This document shows positions 1-9,701 of a stretch of DNA of 64,000 bases, one piece after another (position 1 is the stretch's first letter; each line of letters begins with the position of its first letter). Both the position numbers and the translations under genes were made by a program. Under the pieces are notes generated by a model that was not told the DNA's origin, ran no database searches, and saw only the letters and a list, made by a program, of their open reading frames with translations. Origin of the DNA: Bdellovibrionales bacterium (GTDB taxonomy: Bacteria; Bdellovibrionota; UBA1018); assembly GCA_947380295.1 (NCBI GenBank), contig CANCQK010000006.1, positions 62,001 to 126,000 of the forward strand, read 5' to 3'.

Positions 1-283
1 CAGGGTCAACTTCAAGGAGGGCTCGGGCAATGCCGTGCTTCACAGCGCCAGCTTGTCCAGAAAGTCCACCACCATGAACATTGATCGAAATATCAAAGCG
101 ACCTGCAGTTGAGGTCAACTCTAAAGGTTGCATGATCACCATGCGAGAAGTCGGGCGAGGAAAATATTCCTCGAAAGTCCGATCGTTCACGCGGATTACA
201 CCTTCATCTCCGGTTCGGGGGCGAAGATAAACACGAGCAATCGCGTTTTTTCGCTTTCCCACGCGGTGTAACTGTTTTTCCAT
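1..283 (-). CDS. rpsI: 30S ribosomal protein S9 (partial, C-terminus outside window)
   Basis: This is the N-terminal 94 codons of ribosomal protein S9, a small-subunit head protein whose C-terminal tail reaches the P-site tRNA; that tail lies beyond the left edge. The translation begins MEKQLHRVGKRKNAIARVYL and later shows the family's glycine-rich GGGLSGQAGAVKHGIARALL segment. The start is ATG at 283 with the SD AAAGGAG at 294-300, which overlaps the stop codon of rplM. The two genes are therefore coupled in the usual rplM-rpsI order. Confidence 0.95.
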   Translation of the reverse strand, partial: MEKQLHRVGKRKNAIARVYLRPRTGDEGVIRVNDRTFEEYFPRPTSRMVIMQPLELTSTAGRFDISINVHGGGLSGQAGAVKHGIARALLEVDP

Positions 284-297
284 TTCAAATATCTCCT

Positions 298-810
298 TTA
301 AGAAACTTTGGCTTTAGGACGGGAAACAACCGTGTTACGGGCTGCCCCGGCAGGGAGCTGTTGCGGGCCTTGAGCTTGATGAGGATGCTCGTTGCCAGCG
401 AAAATTTTCAATTTTTTCATCTGATGCCGAGCAAGGTTCGACTTGTTGGTCATACCCCAAACAGCACGTCTCAAAATTTCTTCTGGATGCTGAGCCAACA
501 TTTGCTTAGCGGTTTTCGTCTTAAGACCACCGACGTATCCGGAATGATCGCGATACAGTTTGTCGTTCCACTTATTACGAGTGAAAACAACTTGATCTGC
601 ATTGATCACGACCACGAAATCACCGGTATCGGCGTGCTTCGTGAAGGTAGGCTTGTGCTTACCAATAAGAACACGAGCTAAAACCGTAGCGAGACGACCC
701 ACCACTTGGTCTTTTGCATCAACGACATACCACTTTGGCGCATTCTGCCCTTTGGGCTCGAAAAAGTGGGGACCATACTGCTTTGCCTGATAGGACTTTT
801 GCTGAAACAT
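298..810 (-). CDS. rplM: 50S ribosomal protein L13
   Basis: L13 is an early-assembling large-subunit protein. The 170-residue product carries the L13 core from about residue 27 (WYVVDAKDQVVGRLAT) through RAVWGMTNKSNLARHQMKKLKIFAGNEHPH. It is longer than the usual 140-145 residues, with about 16 extra residues at the N-terminus and a short basic tail. The ATG at 810 has no recognisable SD, and a plausible promoter ends only 9 bases upstream, so the mRNA may be leaderless. It is followed immediately by rpsI. Identity is clear; the exact start is slightly less so. Confidence 0.95.
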   Translation of the reverse strand: MFQQKSYQAKQYGPHFFEPKGQNAPKWYVVDAKDQVVGRLATVLARVLIGKHKPTFTKHADTGDFVVVINADQVVFTRNKWNDKLYRDHSGYVGGLKTKTAKQMLAQHPEEILRRAVWGMTNKSNLARHQMKKLKIFAGNEHPHQAQGPQQLPAGAARNTVVSRPKAKVS

Positions 811-819
811 AGGACAGTG

Positions 820-848
820 GAATTACAGGAGCCTAGAGTTGAAGTCAA
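820..848 (-). promoter_or_regulatory. Candidate rplM-rpsI promoter
   Basis: On the minus strand TTGACT (848-843) and TAATTC (825-820) are separated by 17 bases, a good match to a housekeeping sigma promoter. The -10 box ends 9 bases before the rplM ATG at 810, which predicts a 5' leader of only a few bases. Its -35 box overlaps the -35 box of the oppositely directed speB promoter. Confidence 0.5.
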
Positions 849-867
849 CCTATTTCTAGAGTACATT
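839..867 (+). promoter_or_regulatory. Candidate speB promoter
   Basis: TTGAAG (839-844) and TACATT (862-867) lie 17 bases apart on the plus strand. The -10 box ends 8 bases before the speB ATG at 876, and no SD is present, so a leaderless transcript is predicted. The -35 hexamer shares bases with the rplM -35 hexamer on the other strand. Confidence 0.45.
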
Positions 868-875
868 CTTTAGAA

Positions 876-1880
876 ATGTGCCCAAAAACTACGACACCCC
901 CGCAAGAACCCCATTCAGCACGCTACCAGCCGAAGAACCCTTTAAAAAGTCCCCGGTTTGGAGACATAGCCACGTTTAACCGCCTACCCTATGTTCCTGA
1001 TTTCGATGACGAGGATGTAGATGTTGTTCTACTGGGGATTCCATTCGATGGCGGCACTACTTATCGTCCAGGTGCCCGTTTTGCGCCACGAGCAGTTCGT
1101 GAAGCCTCTGCGCTCAACCGTAATTTTAACCCTCACCTAGGCGTCCATGTTTTCGAACGACTCAGCGTAGTCGATGGCGGAGACGTTGGCGTAAATCCCC
1201 TTCAGATTCAAAAGACTTTCAAAAATATTGAGGAGCACATCACTCGAGTTCATGAGGCGGGAGCTCGCTGCATTTCCATTGGTGGGGATCACTCAATTTT
1301 ACTCCCAGACCTGCGAGCCATCCAGAAAAAATTTGGAGAGATCACGCTGATCCAATTTGATGCGCACACCGATACGGCAGATAGCGCTTGGGGCGAAAAG
1401 TACCACCACGGAACACCCATCAGAAGGGCGATTGAAGAAGGACTACTCGTAGGTCCTAAGATTTTCCAAATTGGGATCCGAGGTCCCCTCACCTCACCTA
1501 CGCAGGAAGACTACGTAAAAGAGCAAGGGATTCAGGTGCTCGATATTGAAAGCTTCTACGACCTCTCTAAGCGCTCTGAGTTTTTGTCCAAGATTCGGAA
1601 CGTAGCTGGGGATGGCCCCTGCTATCTGAGTTTTGACGTGGACGGCGTTGATCCGGCCTATGCTCCTGGCACTGGAACCCCGGTAGTCGGTGGTATGACC
1701 AGCTTTGAAGCTCTCCAAACCGTGCGAGGACTTCAAGGGCTCCATTTTGTCGGGGCCGACGTGGTCGAAATTTCCCCTGCGTATGACCATGCCGACATCA
1801 CATCGCTTTTAGGCGCAGCCCTGGTATTTGAGATGCTCAGTCTGATGGCGAAATCGGAAGCAAAGCCGAGTCTCCTCTAA
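876..1880 (+). CDS. speB: Agmatinase/ureohydrolase family protein
   Basis: This is a member of the arginase/agmatinase (ureohydrolase) family of binuclear manganese enzymes that cleave guanidino compounds to urea plus an amine. All three metal-binding motifs are present in the 334-residue product: GGDHS (136-140), DAHTD (162-166) and DVDGVDP (254-260). The long N-terminus with FxxLPY and GIPFDGGTTYRPGARFAP is typical of agmatinases. Guanidinobutyrase or guanidine hydrolase activity cannot be excluded from sequence alone. It stands alone on the plus strand, divergent from rplM, and its last four bases overlap the 3' end of the convergent tamA-like gene. Confidence 0.85.
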   Translation: MCPKTTTPPQEPHSARYQPKNPLKSPRFGDIATFNRLPYVPDFDDEDVDVVLLGIPFDGGTTYRPGARFAPRAVREASALNRNFNPHLGVHVFERLSVVDGGDVGVNPLQIQKTFKNIEEHITRVHEAGARCISIGGDHSILLPDLRAIQKKFGEITLIQFDAHTDTADSAWGEKYHHGTPIRRAIEEGLLVGPKIFQIGIRGPLTSPTQEDYVKEQGIQVLDIESFYDLSKRSEFLSKIRNVAGDGPCYLSFDVDGVDPAYAPGTGTPVVGGMTSFEALQTVRGLQGLHFVGADVVEISPAYDHADITSLLGAALVFEMLSLMAKSEAKPSLL

Positions 1881-4585
1881 ATGACCCCCACCGAAAAGTG
1901 GGCCACCATCTTGTCTTTCGTTCCAGGCGGTGGATTCAGTTTATAACCGTAATCAAAGTTGACCGAGCCAACGGGCGTAAGAAACCGAATCCCAAGACCT
2001 GTCCCATAAAGCATGTACTTAAACCCGTAGTCGTTTATAAGGAGATTAGCTGAATCCAGAAACACGTCGAATTTCAGCGAACCTGTAAGGGGAATATCCA
2101 ACTGAGCTCGATAATTGAGATAAGACAGGCTATTTTGAATGACGTTGGAGCTCAGACCCTGGAGATTCTGACTGGTGAGCGTATTCAGCTCCAGCTCATT
2201 ATAGCCTCTCAAGCTCCCCACCCCACCTAACGAAAACTGCTTAATTAGAGGAATCGAATTAAATGTGGGATCGGAATTCGAGACCAGGCTCTGCTCAAAC
2301 CCCGTGCGGAAGCTAAAATAAAGCCCGAACCGCTTAGGTAAGGGGACATGATAGTCAGCTCTAAACTGAGCCCGATAAAACCCAATGTTACTGCCTGGGC
2401 CTCGCTCTGAGCCCGATCCTAAGAATTGAGGTGAAAAATCAAACCAGGCTGTCGAATAAAATCCAGATGTAGGCATAAGCGAATTATCCCTCAAGTCGAC
2501 AGTCAACCGAGGAGTGACCGTGCCAATCGTCAGAGTCCCATTATCGCTGCTACTACTGACCGCCATAAATTGACGAATGTACTCAAACGAGTAAGTAAAA
2601 CTCCCCAACAGATTGCGTTGGCTCGCAAGCATTTTATCCCAGCTCAGTGAAGTACTCGCATTATCTGCTGCAAATGAGGTTGTTGCAGAATTGGTGGTGA
2701 AATCTAAGTACTGAGTTCGCCCCGCGCTCAGATTGGGACGAAATGTGAGACCCGAAATCCCAAACCAAGGCCAGGTATAATTGACCTGTCCTTGTCCCTC
2801 TAAAAAATTATAAAGAAAAAATCGCCGGTTTACGCTCAAACTGGTTGAAATCGTGTGATTTTTGCCCCAAAGATCTGCATAAGTAAGCTGACCAAACAAT
2901 CGCAGCCCAAGGTCGTAGCGATAGCCAGGACCTCCGACAAAGGTTCCACGATCGCTTTCAACGACCCTCACCACAACTGCCTTTTTCCCGTCTCCTGAGG
3001 GCTCATCAATCGTTTTGACTGTAACCAAAGAAAAGATCCCCAATTTTCTGAGCTGACGTTCGCTGGACATCATCGCTGCCTCACCGAGGAGATCGCCCTC
3101 TCGAAACGCTAACTCACGCAGTACGATCGAAGGCTGCGTATGCTGAAGACCTTCTAATTGGATCTGACTCACGCGATACTGAGGCCCTTCAAGAAGCTCC
3201 AAAGAAATATCGACCTGTCGGTTTTCTTGAAAATATCGAACGAGCCCCTCTTTGCCTTCATTCTGAATTTGAAAATCTAAAAACCCCGCGTCGCGGTAGG
3301 TTTTCTTCAGGGCCTCTACTCCCTCCCCAAAAGCAAAAATATTGAGAGGCTCTCCTTCTTTTACGCCAAGGATACCCTTGATCTCCGCTTCGCTGACAAA
3401 ATTACGTCCAGCAAATCCCACTTTCCTCAGAATCGTTTGATTTCCTTCATAGAGAAAGACCGTTAATCTAACGGTACTCACCCCAGGGGTTGTTCTAGGA
3501 ATCGTCGGATAAACGGTGTTAATGGTCACGACTTTCGCAGACAGAAATCCTCTTTCCTTCATCCATTCAGTCAGAAGTTCGGCCGCCTTTTGCACATCCT
3601 TTTCAACGTAAACCCCATTTTGGACCAATCCCGAAGCCTTTGAAAAAAACTTTGACCTCAATTTTTCAGTCGTAAAACCTAGGTTTCCATCGAAATCGAC
3701 TGAATCAATTTTTACTCGAGGACCCTCTTCAATTGCATAGATCACTTTTCTGCCGCGTCTTTTTGGCTCCTCAACTGTATACGAAGTCACCACTACCCTT
3801 GCGAAACCTGCTGCGCGGTACTCATCCTCAACTTTTTTTCGAATGGCTTGGAGGTAATCCTTTCCAAGACCAGAACTCCTCAGATCCTCTACCCAGGACT
3901 GGAGATCACTCCATGTAAAAAATGAGTTCCCACGAAAACTAAAATAAACTCGATCACCCAGATCGATCTGAAAGCGAACTTTCACCCATCGCGACGAATC
4001 TGTCTCAGCGCGACTGGTCACAGACTCAAAGTCCACCTGACTGACCCCCGCACTGATAAAGTTCTTTGAAAGCAAAGACTCTTGGATCGCCCGCCGAGAC
4101 TCTGAAATCTTGCCCTGATCCAAAACCTCACCGGCCGCAATCTTAAGACTATTTTTAATCTGCCCCTCGTAAAACTTCCAAGTCTCCTTCAAGAATTCGG
4201 GGTCCTGATCGAGAGACACCACCTCGACATCAGCAATCCGAATGGGTCGCCCCTCAGCAACTTCAAACTCTAAAACGTTTTCAACCTTTTTCTGACCCTC
4301 TCCTTCCTCCTTCAACTTTTGTGTCAATCGAGCTTTCACAGTCATTTCGTTGTAACCGTGAAGTCGGTAAAACGACTGCATACTTTCTTCAGAAGTAAGA
4401 AGGAGATGTCGATCAAAAATTTGGCCCGGCAAGACCTCGACAGTTGACTCAATAGTAGCCAACGGAAACACCTTTACCCCTGAAATCAAAACACGATCAA
4501 TCTTGAGATTAGGTGTCGCAGTTAAACCCACCGACTCTATCCAGAGCGCTGCGATTAGTCCTAATAGAATTCGCGTCCACTTCAT
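1877..4585 (-). CDS. tamA: Omp85-family outer membrane protein, TamA-like with six predicted POTRA domains
   Basis: The 902-residue product has a signal peptide (about 1-24), a long N-terminal half that divides into about six POTRA-like repeats (roughly 27-112, 113-207, 209-291, 292-391, 392-481 and 482-560), and a C-terminal 16-strand Omp85 barrel. The barrel carries the family's loop-6 motif as GSLRGY near residues 790-795. E. coli TamA has three POTRAs and BamA five. The gene follows a TamB homologue by a few bases, so a TamA role (inner-to-outer membrane lipid or protein transport with TamB) is more likely than BamA, though BamA is not excluded. I chose ATG 4585; a TTG at 4588 is possible. 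The SD-like AAAGAGG is rather distant. The 3' end overlaps speB by four bases. Confidence 0.8.
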   Translation of the reverse strand: MKWTRILLGLIAALWIESVGLTATPNLKIDRVLISGVKVFPLATIESTVEVLPGQIFDRHLLLTSEESMQSFYRLHGYNEMTVKARLTQKLKEEGEGQKKVENVLEFEVAEGRPIRIADVEVVSLDQDPEFLKETWKFYEGQIKNSLKIAAGEVLDQGKISESRRAIQESLLSKNFISAGVSQVDFESVTSRAETDSSRWVKVRFQIDLGDRVYFSFRGNSFFTWSDLQSWVEDLRSSGLGKDYLQAIRKKVEDEYRAAGFARVVVTSYTVEEPKRRGRKVIYAIEEGPRVKIDSVDFDGNLGFTTEKLRSKFFSKASGLVQNGVYVEKDVQKAAELLTEWMKERGFLSAKVVTINTVYPTIPRTTPGVSTVRLTVFLYEGNQTILRKVGFAGRNFVSEAEIKGILGVKEGEPLNIFAFGEGVEALKKTYRDAGFLDFQIQNEGKEGLVRYFQENRQVDISLELLEGPQYRVSQIQLEGLQHTQPSIVLRELAFREGDLLGEAAMMSSERQLRKLGIFSLVTVKTIDEPSGDGKKAVVVRVVESDRGTFVGGPGYRYDLGLRLFGQLTYADLWGKNHTISTSLSVNRRFFLYNFLEGQGQVNYTWPWFGISGLTFRPNLSAGRTQYLDFTTNSATTSFAADNASTSLSWDKMLASQRNLLGSFTYSFEYIRQFMAVSSSSDNGTLTIGTVTPRLTVDLRDNSLMPTSGFYSTAWFDFSPQFLGSGSERGPGSNIGFYRAQFRADYHVPLPKRFGLYFSFRTGFEQSLVSNSDPTFNSIPLIKQFSLGGVGSLRGYNELELNTLTSQNLQGLSSNVIQNSLSYLNYRAQLDIPLTGSLKFDVFLDSANLLINDYGFKYMLYGTGLGIRFLTPVGSVNFDYGYKLNPPPGTKDKMVAHFSVGVI

Positions 4586-4591
4586 CAAAAT

Positions 4592-7500
4592 TTACTTAAA
4601 CCTCTTTAAAAATTTTAAGTCTAATCCCCATGAATTCTGAATTTGAGCAGCCTGAGCATCGGTTGCACCATATGCTCCACTGCCTCCCGATGTGTTTGCG
4701 CCATAATTATTGTAGATTCCGTTGATCGAGAAATTTGGATTTACATTAAAGTCGAGATTAATTTGATTGGATTTAGTAGATCCCATGCCAATTGTACTTC
4801 CTGCAGAAACACTAAAACGATCACCAAACCTGCGCTTAACTGTAATTTGAGGGGCAGCTTCGTTCTGATTTTGGGCTCTAAATGCGCTCGCTCCTTGCTG
4901 CCGGTTTACCGACTCATCCACCTTGAGCTGAAGGCCCGTCTTATCTTCTAGCTCACGATTAAAATCAAGCGAGTTCAAAACTAAGGAGGCTGCTTCCCCC
5001 TGTTGAATCAATCCCAGATCGGAAGCACTGAGTCGCTTGGTCTCACTGGGGGTCATACCCAAGGCTAGAAGTGAAAAAATCTCAGCCTCTTGCATCGCTG
5101 GACTCGAAGTCATTTCGATTTTCATGTCGGTTTTTCGACCTGATGCAAACATTTGAATCTTAATTCCACTCGCCTCAGTGTTAGCAACCAAGTCGAAAGA
5201 TGGATTCAAGACGGTTGGACTATCAAAAAGTGCGGTTGCACTTTGAATCTGAAATACATGGTCCTTGAAAATGAGTTTTCCCTGCTCAATTTCCAATTTA
5301 CCGAGAACTCGGGGTGTATCCAGCGTATTGACTAAAGTCATTTTACCCTTAGCAACAACATCCCTGAATAGATCATTCTGAATCAAAACCCCCTTAGGCG
5401 CGTCGAGATCAACATTTAAATTAAAAAGTGAAGCTTGGGTATCTCCCGCTGCATTTGACTGAGGCAAATACTGGGCGGCCTTCAATCCCTCGCTGGAACG
5501 CTTTTGATTCAGGATTTTCTCACGAAAAAGTGCAGAGTCCACCGACAGACTTCCATCAATTAAATAGGGAGCGGATGCCCCACTCACTCCGAGTTGACCT
5601 GCCAACTTGACCGATTGAAACGGATAGACCTTCACCTTCGTTTCTTGAATTGCAATTTTGACAGAAACATCAGGAGTTCGCTGCGCATTCAAAAGAACTC
5701 GCCCAGTAAGAAGTACACGCCCCCCTCCCAGATCTGCTCTGACTCCTTTTAAGGTGACTTCGTTTTGATTGAGTCGAACGCTTCCAGTCAAATTCTCAAA
5801 AGGGGACTCTAGGGCTTCCACCCTAAGCTCGCCGCCATTCAAACTGAACTCACCGGCAATGGCCGGATCCTTTTTTGTCCCGGTAATGTTAAAACTGAGT
5901 GAAGAGGCTCCACGAACCTGTGCAATAGACGGAATAAAAAAGTAAAGAAGCGAATCATCCAACTCGCCGGTGACTCGTCCACTCAGAGAATTACTCTTGC
6001 TCGTGAGATCAAGGGTTGCTTTTTTCGACTTTCCGACCAAGGAGAGTTGATTCACGTCAAAATCACCTTCTGCAACTTCAACACTCACAGGGTGATCCAG
6101 CTGAAACCGAACGTCAGACCGAGCTAACAAGAAATCATTAAGTTCAACAAATCCATTTGCCTTGTCAAAATCCCCTGCTCTAAAGGCGAGATCCAACCCT
6201 CCAGAAAATGAGGCGGCAAGCCGTGGATCCTGTAGATTCTTTTTATTGAGCAATAAAAGTAGGGGTGAGAAATCTAACTGATTCAAAGCCATTTGTACTC
6301 GACTCACGTTTTTTGGATTAGAATCGTAGTTAGCGTTGAACTCCGCTTCTCTACCAAAAAATGAACCCTTCAAACTGGCAACACCCAAGTGAGTAGTCAA
6401 TGAGGCCTGACTGGCGGCCATGGGCAAACCTCGAATCGAAAGCCGAGTCAGACTACACTCCGTAGTGGACTCAACTCGATTCAAGTTGCCAATCCCCTCA
6501 CTATGCAGTTGAATGTCCCCGCGCAGGGGAATGTCAGACTGCGCTAGGTGATTAAAATCCAAAACCGACAAGTTTTTTGTATCAAGTGCCCATTGAATTT
6601 TTCCACTCTCCTCATAGGATACACTCCCCTTAATCTGACCCATTTGCTTGACTAGACTAAAATTCTCCAGGTAATAATTCCCTCGATCATACCCGCCAAT
6701 CAGCTGAGCAGACTTGAATCTTTCTCCAAAAATTTCCCAATCCTGCCCTTCAATTTGACTCGAGATCTGCAATTCGGGAAAGCTCACACCACCTCGAACC
6801 TTGAGGTTTCCACTGAAGGGACCATTCAATGTCCGCGGGAACCAATTTAGATTTTGGGTCAAGACTCCAAAAATCTTGATAAAATCTTGGATATTTCCCT
6901 GTGGTACGTGAACATCCAAATTAATTGCGCCACCCGGTCTAGTATCAATCGATCCTTCGACGTTATAATTTGTCTCACCACGATGGAGGTGAGCCTTTGA
7001 AAATATAAGTCGATTGATACGATCCTCCCAAGTGATACGACCCTGAATGGACCCAAGATCCAACTTGAGGTAAGACCCATCCTTCACGTGCAAATCGGTA
7101 TCGACGATCACATCAGATGAAGGTCCATGAACAGATACAGCAACGTCTCCCTTGCCGTGAATTTCATTACCTGAAATTTTTCCAAAATCATCTAAATCAA
7201 CGATTCCATTAGCGCTGAGGTCATAGCCTTTTTTAAAATCAATCTTACCGTTCGCATGCAAAACAGTGTTCGGCAGGCTAATATCAAGATGGTTAGGCCT
7301 GATTCCTGTAGAATCTACAAGCACAAGCCCAGCCAGATTGATTTTTGGAAACTGAAAAATGACGCTGAGAGGCTTATTTTTTCGAAATTGTTGGTTGTCC
7401 AATTGAAAATTCTCAATTGTATTTTTTAAGTTAGCTTGAATCTCCCACGATCTATTTCTACTGGAAGGCCTGTAGGAAATCTGGCTTTCGCCACTCAGCC

Positions 7501-8749
7501 GAAAATTAAGAGGATAGATGGACTCAACTCCAGGAGCTCCCAACCAGTGAATATGGGCGCTCTCAAACCGGACGGGAACATCTACGGGATGCCGAAGACT
7601 TAGATCGATGCGTGTCGGTCCAAACTCAACACGACCTCCCTCACCAGGATGATCCCCTCCCGACCGGGGAGAAATATCTGAGCTAAAAAACCCCTTTTCG
7701 ACCGACAAATCCCCTCCAGACGGAGAAGCAATCCAACTGAATTGGGTCTGAAATGTTTTAACCTTCCATGCCTGGTACTTCAGATCATCCAACTGAAGAG
7801 ATCCGCTTGTTCGCAGAGACGTCATCGGACTCAACAAATCGCCTTGAAGTTGTCCGCTTAACGTGACCTGACCTCGGGGGATCACCATTTTTTTACGTTT
7901 TTCCAGCTCAACAGCAACTAGGCTAAGATCACCTCGCCCCTTGATTTTAAGGTCTGCATCGAGGCTCTTCTTTAAATTTAAAACATCACCCCTCAATTGT
8001 CCTGTAGCCTCCAACTGAAGTCCTAAGTAATCCAACAAAATTCTTTTAAGCTCCACGCCGGCAGAATTTATGGTCGCACTCACACGAAGGAGTTCAGGCG
8101 TACCAGGAATCATGAGCTGATTCAGCCACTGTCCCTGAATTAGTCCGAGATCCACTTCAAGATCATAGGAGATCTCTTTTGATTCTGATCGAACTAATCG
8201 TGCGGATCTCACAAGACCATGAAAAAGCGGAGCCTGAGCAGTGGGTCCCAGGTGGATTTGAACATTCTCTAAAGCAACTCCGTCTGCACGGATATGGACT
8301 AGATCCTCCCAATGAAATCGCTTCATAGATTTAGGCGTTTTTTTTACCGTCTCGCTCACCTGCAAAGCTGATCGACTAGGATCATTCGTCAGCCGTATTT
8401 CTCCATCAGCAATCGTCACTTGTTGGACACGAATGTTTCCAGAAAAAATCTGTAGCGGACGAAAAATAAAATCAATCCGACTCGCTTGAACTAGAGAGCC
8501 ACCAGACAGCCCTAAGAGATTGTGATCACTCACCCAGAGCTTCGGATTTTTGAGTGAAAATCCAGGCGGATAGAACCGGACAGAAATTTCTGAAAAGTCG
8601 CCTGAAATGCCCAGATCTGAGGGAAGGTAGCGAGCAGCGACCGTTTTAAGAGCGGTAGCAAACTGGGAACTTTGAATAAATACCAAAATCCCCAAGACGA
8701 GAGCTGCCACGATGAGATTAAAAAAAATAAAAGACCTTCTCATCTTCAT
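4592..8749 (-). CDS. tamB: TamB/DUF490-family translocation and assembly protein
   Basis: This is a 1385-residue AsmA/TamB-type protein. It has a single N-terminal membrane anchor (about residues 5-24, after MKMRR), a very long repetitive beta-rich region predicted to form the hydrophobic groove that bridges the periplasm, and a C-terminal DUF490 domain (about 1040-1385) ending in a barrel-like segment. The pairing with the adjacent Omp85 gene is the classic tamBA arrangement. The longest frame starts at a TTG (8812) inside the upstream gene. I chose the ATG at 8749 because it forms an ATGA overlap with the upstream stop codon and precedes the charged-then-hydrophobic anchor. Confidence 0.85.
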   Translation of the reverse strand: MKMRRSFIFFNLIVAALVLGILVFIQSSQFATALKTVAARYLPSDLGISGDFSEISVRFYPPGFSLKNPKLWVSDHNLLGLSGGSLVQASRIDFIFRPLQIFSGNIRVQQVTIADGEIRLTNDPSRSALQVSETVKKTPKSMKRFHWEDLVHIRADGVALENVQIHLGPTAQAPLFHGLVRSARLVRSESKEISYDLEVDLGLIQGQWLNQLMIPGTPELLRVSATINSAGVELKRILLDYLGLQLEATGQLRGDVLNLKKSLDADLKIKGRGDLSLVAVELEKRKKMVIPRGQVTLSGQLQGDLLSPMTSLRTSGSLQLDDLKYQAWKVKTFQTQFSWIASPSGGDLSVEKGFFSSDISPRSGGDHPGEGGRVEFGPTRIDLSLRHPVDVPVRFESAHIHWLGAPGVESIYPLNFRLSGESQISYRPSSRNRSWEIQANLKNTIENFQLDNQQFRKNKPLSVIFQFPKINLAGLVLVDSTGIRPNHLDISLPNTVLHANGKIDFKKGYDLSANGIVDLDDFGKISGNEIHGKGDVAVSVHGPSSDVIVDTDLHVKDGSYLKLDLGSIQGRITWEDRINRLIFSKAHLHRGETNYNVEGSIDTRPGGAINLDVHVPQGNIQDFIKIFGVLTQNLNWFPRTLNGPFSGNLKVRGGVSFPELQISSQIEGQDWEIFGERFKSAQLIGGYDRGNYYLENFSLVKQMGQIKGSVSYEESGKIQWALDTKNLSVLDFNHLAQSDIPLRGDIQLHSEGIGNLNRVESTTECSLTRLSIRGLPMAASQASLTTHLGVASLKGSFFGREAEFNANYDSNPKNVSRVQMALNQLDFSPLLLLLNKKNLQDPRLAASFSGGLDLAFRAGDFDKANGFVELNDFLLARSDVRFQLDHPVSVEVAEGDFDVNQLSLVGKSKKATLDLTSKSNSLSGRVTGELDDSLLYFFIPSIAQVRGASSLSFNITGTKKDPAIAGEFSLNGGELRVEALESPFENLTGSVRLNQNEVTLKGVRADLGGGRVLLTGRVLLNAQRTPDVSVKIAIQETKVKVYPFQSVKLAGQLGVSGASAPYLIDGSLSVDSALFREKILNQKRSSEGLKAAQYLPQSNAAGDTQASLFNLNVDLDAPKGVLIQNDLFRDVVAKGKMTLVNTLDTPRVLGKLEIEQGKLIFKDHVFQIQSATALFDSPTVLNPSFDLVANTEASGIKIQMFASGRKTDMKIEMTSSPAMQEAEIFSLLALGMTPSETKRLSASDLGLIQQGEAASLVLNSLDFNRELEDKTGLQLKVDESVNRQQGASAFRAQNQNEAAPQITVKRRFGDRFSVSAGSTIGMGSTKSNQINLDFNVNPNFSINGIYNNYGANTSGGSGAYGATDAQAAQIQNSWGLDLKFLKRFK

Positions 8750-9687
8750 GGCTTTTTTAGTTGCTCCTTTAGGCGAGTCTCGATGTCTCTGTAATTTGGA
8801 ATCAAATTCCAAACTTGAAGATAAAACTCATGTGCCAAATCAGGCTTATTCATTAAATCATAGGCACGCCCCATCAGATAAAACAACTCTACCTTATCCT
8901 CGGTGCGGATTTCAAAACTTCGAATCATAGGCTCTAAGTGAATGAAAGCGTCAAAGGGCTTACCCTGCTGAATTAAGGACAAAGCTAGTAGACAGCATAC
9001 CGAACGAGCCATTAAACCTGCATCGGGGGCTTCGGCATCAATACATCGAGATGCATGAAGAAAAAATTTAGATGCTATCGGATTAATTTCCATTTCGAAA
9101 AATCCAATCCCAAGATCAATCCAGTCTTGAGCAGTCGCATCAGGATTTCGCTGAATGAGGTCATTCACCCAAGCGTCGTCAGCGGGGGCACCCGGATTGC
9201 CTCCGCCGATTTTACCCTGAGAATCTGCAGAAAGCTGCTCATCAAAGAGTCCAAGATCAAAAGTCTGATTTAGATTTCTTATGACATCATCTGGGTTTTC
9301 ATCAACTTGAAAAATGGGTCGTGCGCTCAGCATGACTCGTGGCGAGTGGCGCTCATCAAGAAGGGCTTGCTCTTCAGAGGCTCGGATTTTATTCAGAAAA
9401 ACTTCAGCCTGAATGTTATCCGGCTGCCGAATTAAGACCTGATGAAGTAGTCTCTTTGCGTCTTTTGAAAATCCTTCGTTCAGGAGAATCTCTGCGCTAC
9501 GGAGCCACTCCGCTGGATCTAAACTTTTCGAGGCCTGGATATCCCCTTTAACTGAATCCTGTGGATCTAATGCCTGCTCAAGGCTTTGCGAAGTTGAAAT
9601 AAAGGAAGTATCCCGGAGCAAATCATCTCCGAGATCTACACGAACCCCTCTCGATCCTTGAGACGAAGGCTTGCTTGAATCATCCAT
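8746..9687 (-). CDS. Tetratricopeptide-repeat protein of the acc-tam cluster
   Basis: The product is a 313-residue soluble protein with no signal peptide. An acidic N-terminus is followed by TPR-like helical pairs, seen as AEWLRSAEILLNEGFSKDAK... near residues 58-95 and VELFYLMGRAYDLMNKPDLAHEFY near 270-293. TPR proteins generally act as scaffolds, and no catalytic motif is visible. It lies 14 bases downstream of accC and overlaps tamB by four bases (ATGA), so the three are probably co-translated. The specific function is unknown. Confidence 0.75.
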   Translation of the reverse strand: MDDSSKPSSQGSRGVRVDLGDDLLRDTSFISTSQSLEQALDPQDSVKGDIQASKSLDPAEWLRSAEILLNEGFSKDAKRLLHQVLIRQPDNIQAEVFLNKIRASEEQALLDERHSPRVMLSARPIFQVDENPDDVIRNLNQTFDLGLFDEQLSADSQGKIGGGNPGAPADDAWVNDLIQRNPDATAQDWIDLGIGFFEMEINPIASKFFLHASRCIDAEAPDAGLMARSVCCLLALSLIQQGKPFDAFIHLEPMIRSFEIRTEDKVELFYLMGRAYDLMNKPDLAHEFYLQVWNLIPNYRDIETRLKEQLKKP

Positions 9688-9701
9688 TCAACTTATTAAT
9701 G

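Noticed and set aside
8750-8812. Longer tamB start at a TTG (8812)
   Set aside because: It lies inside the upstream TPR gene. The ATG at 8749 forms an ATGA coupling and precedes the membrane anchor.
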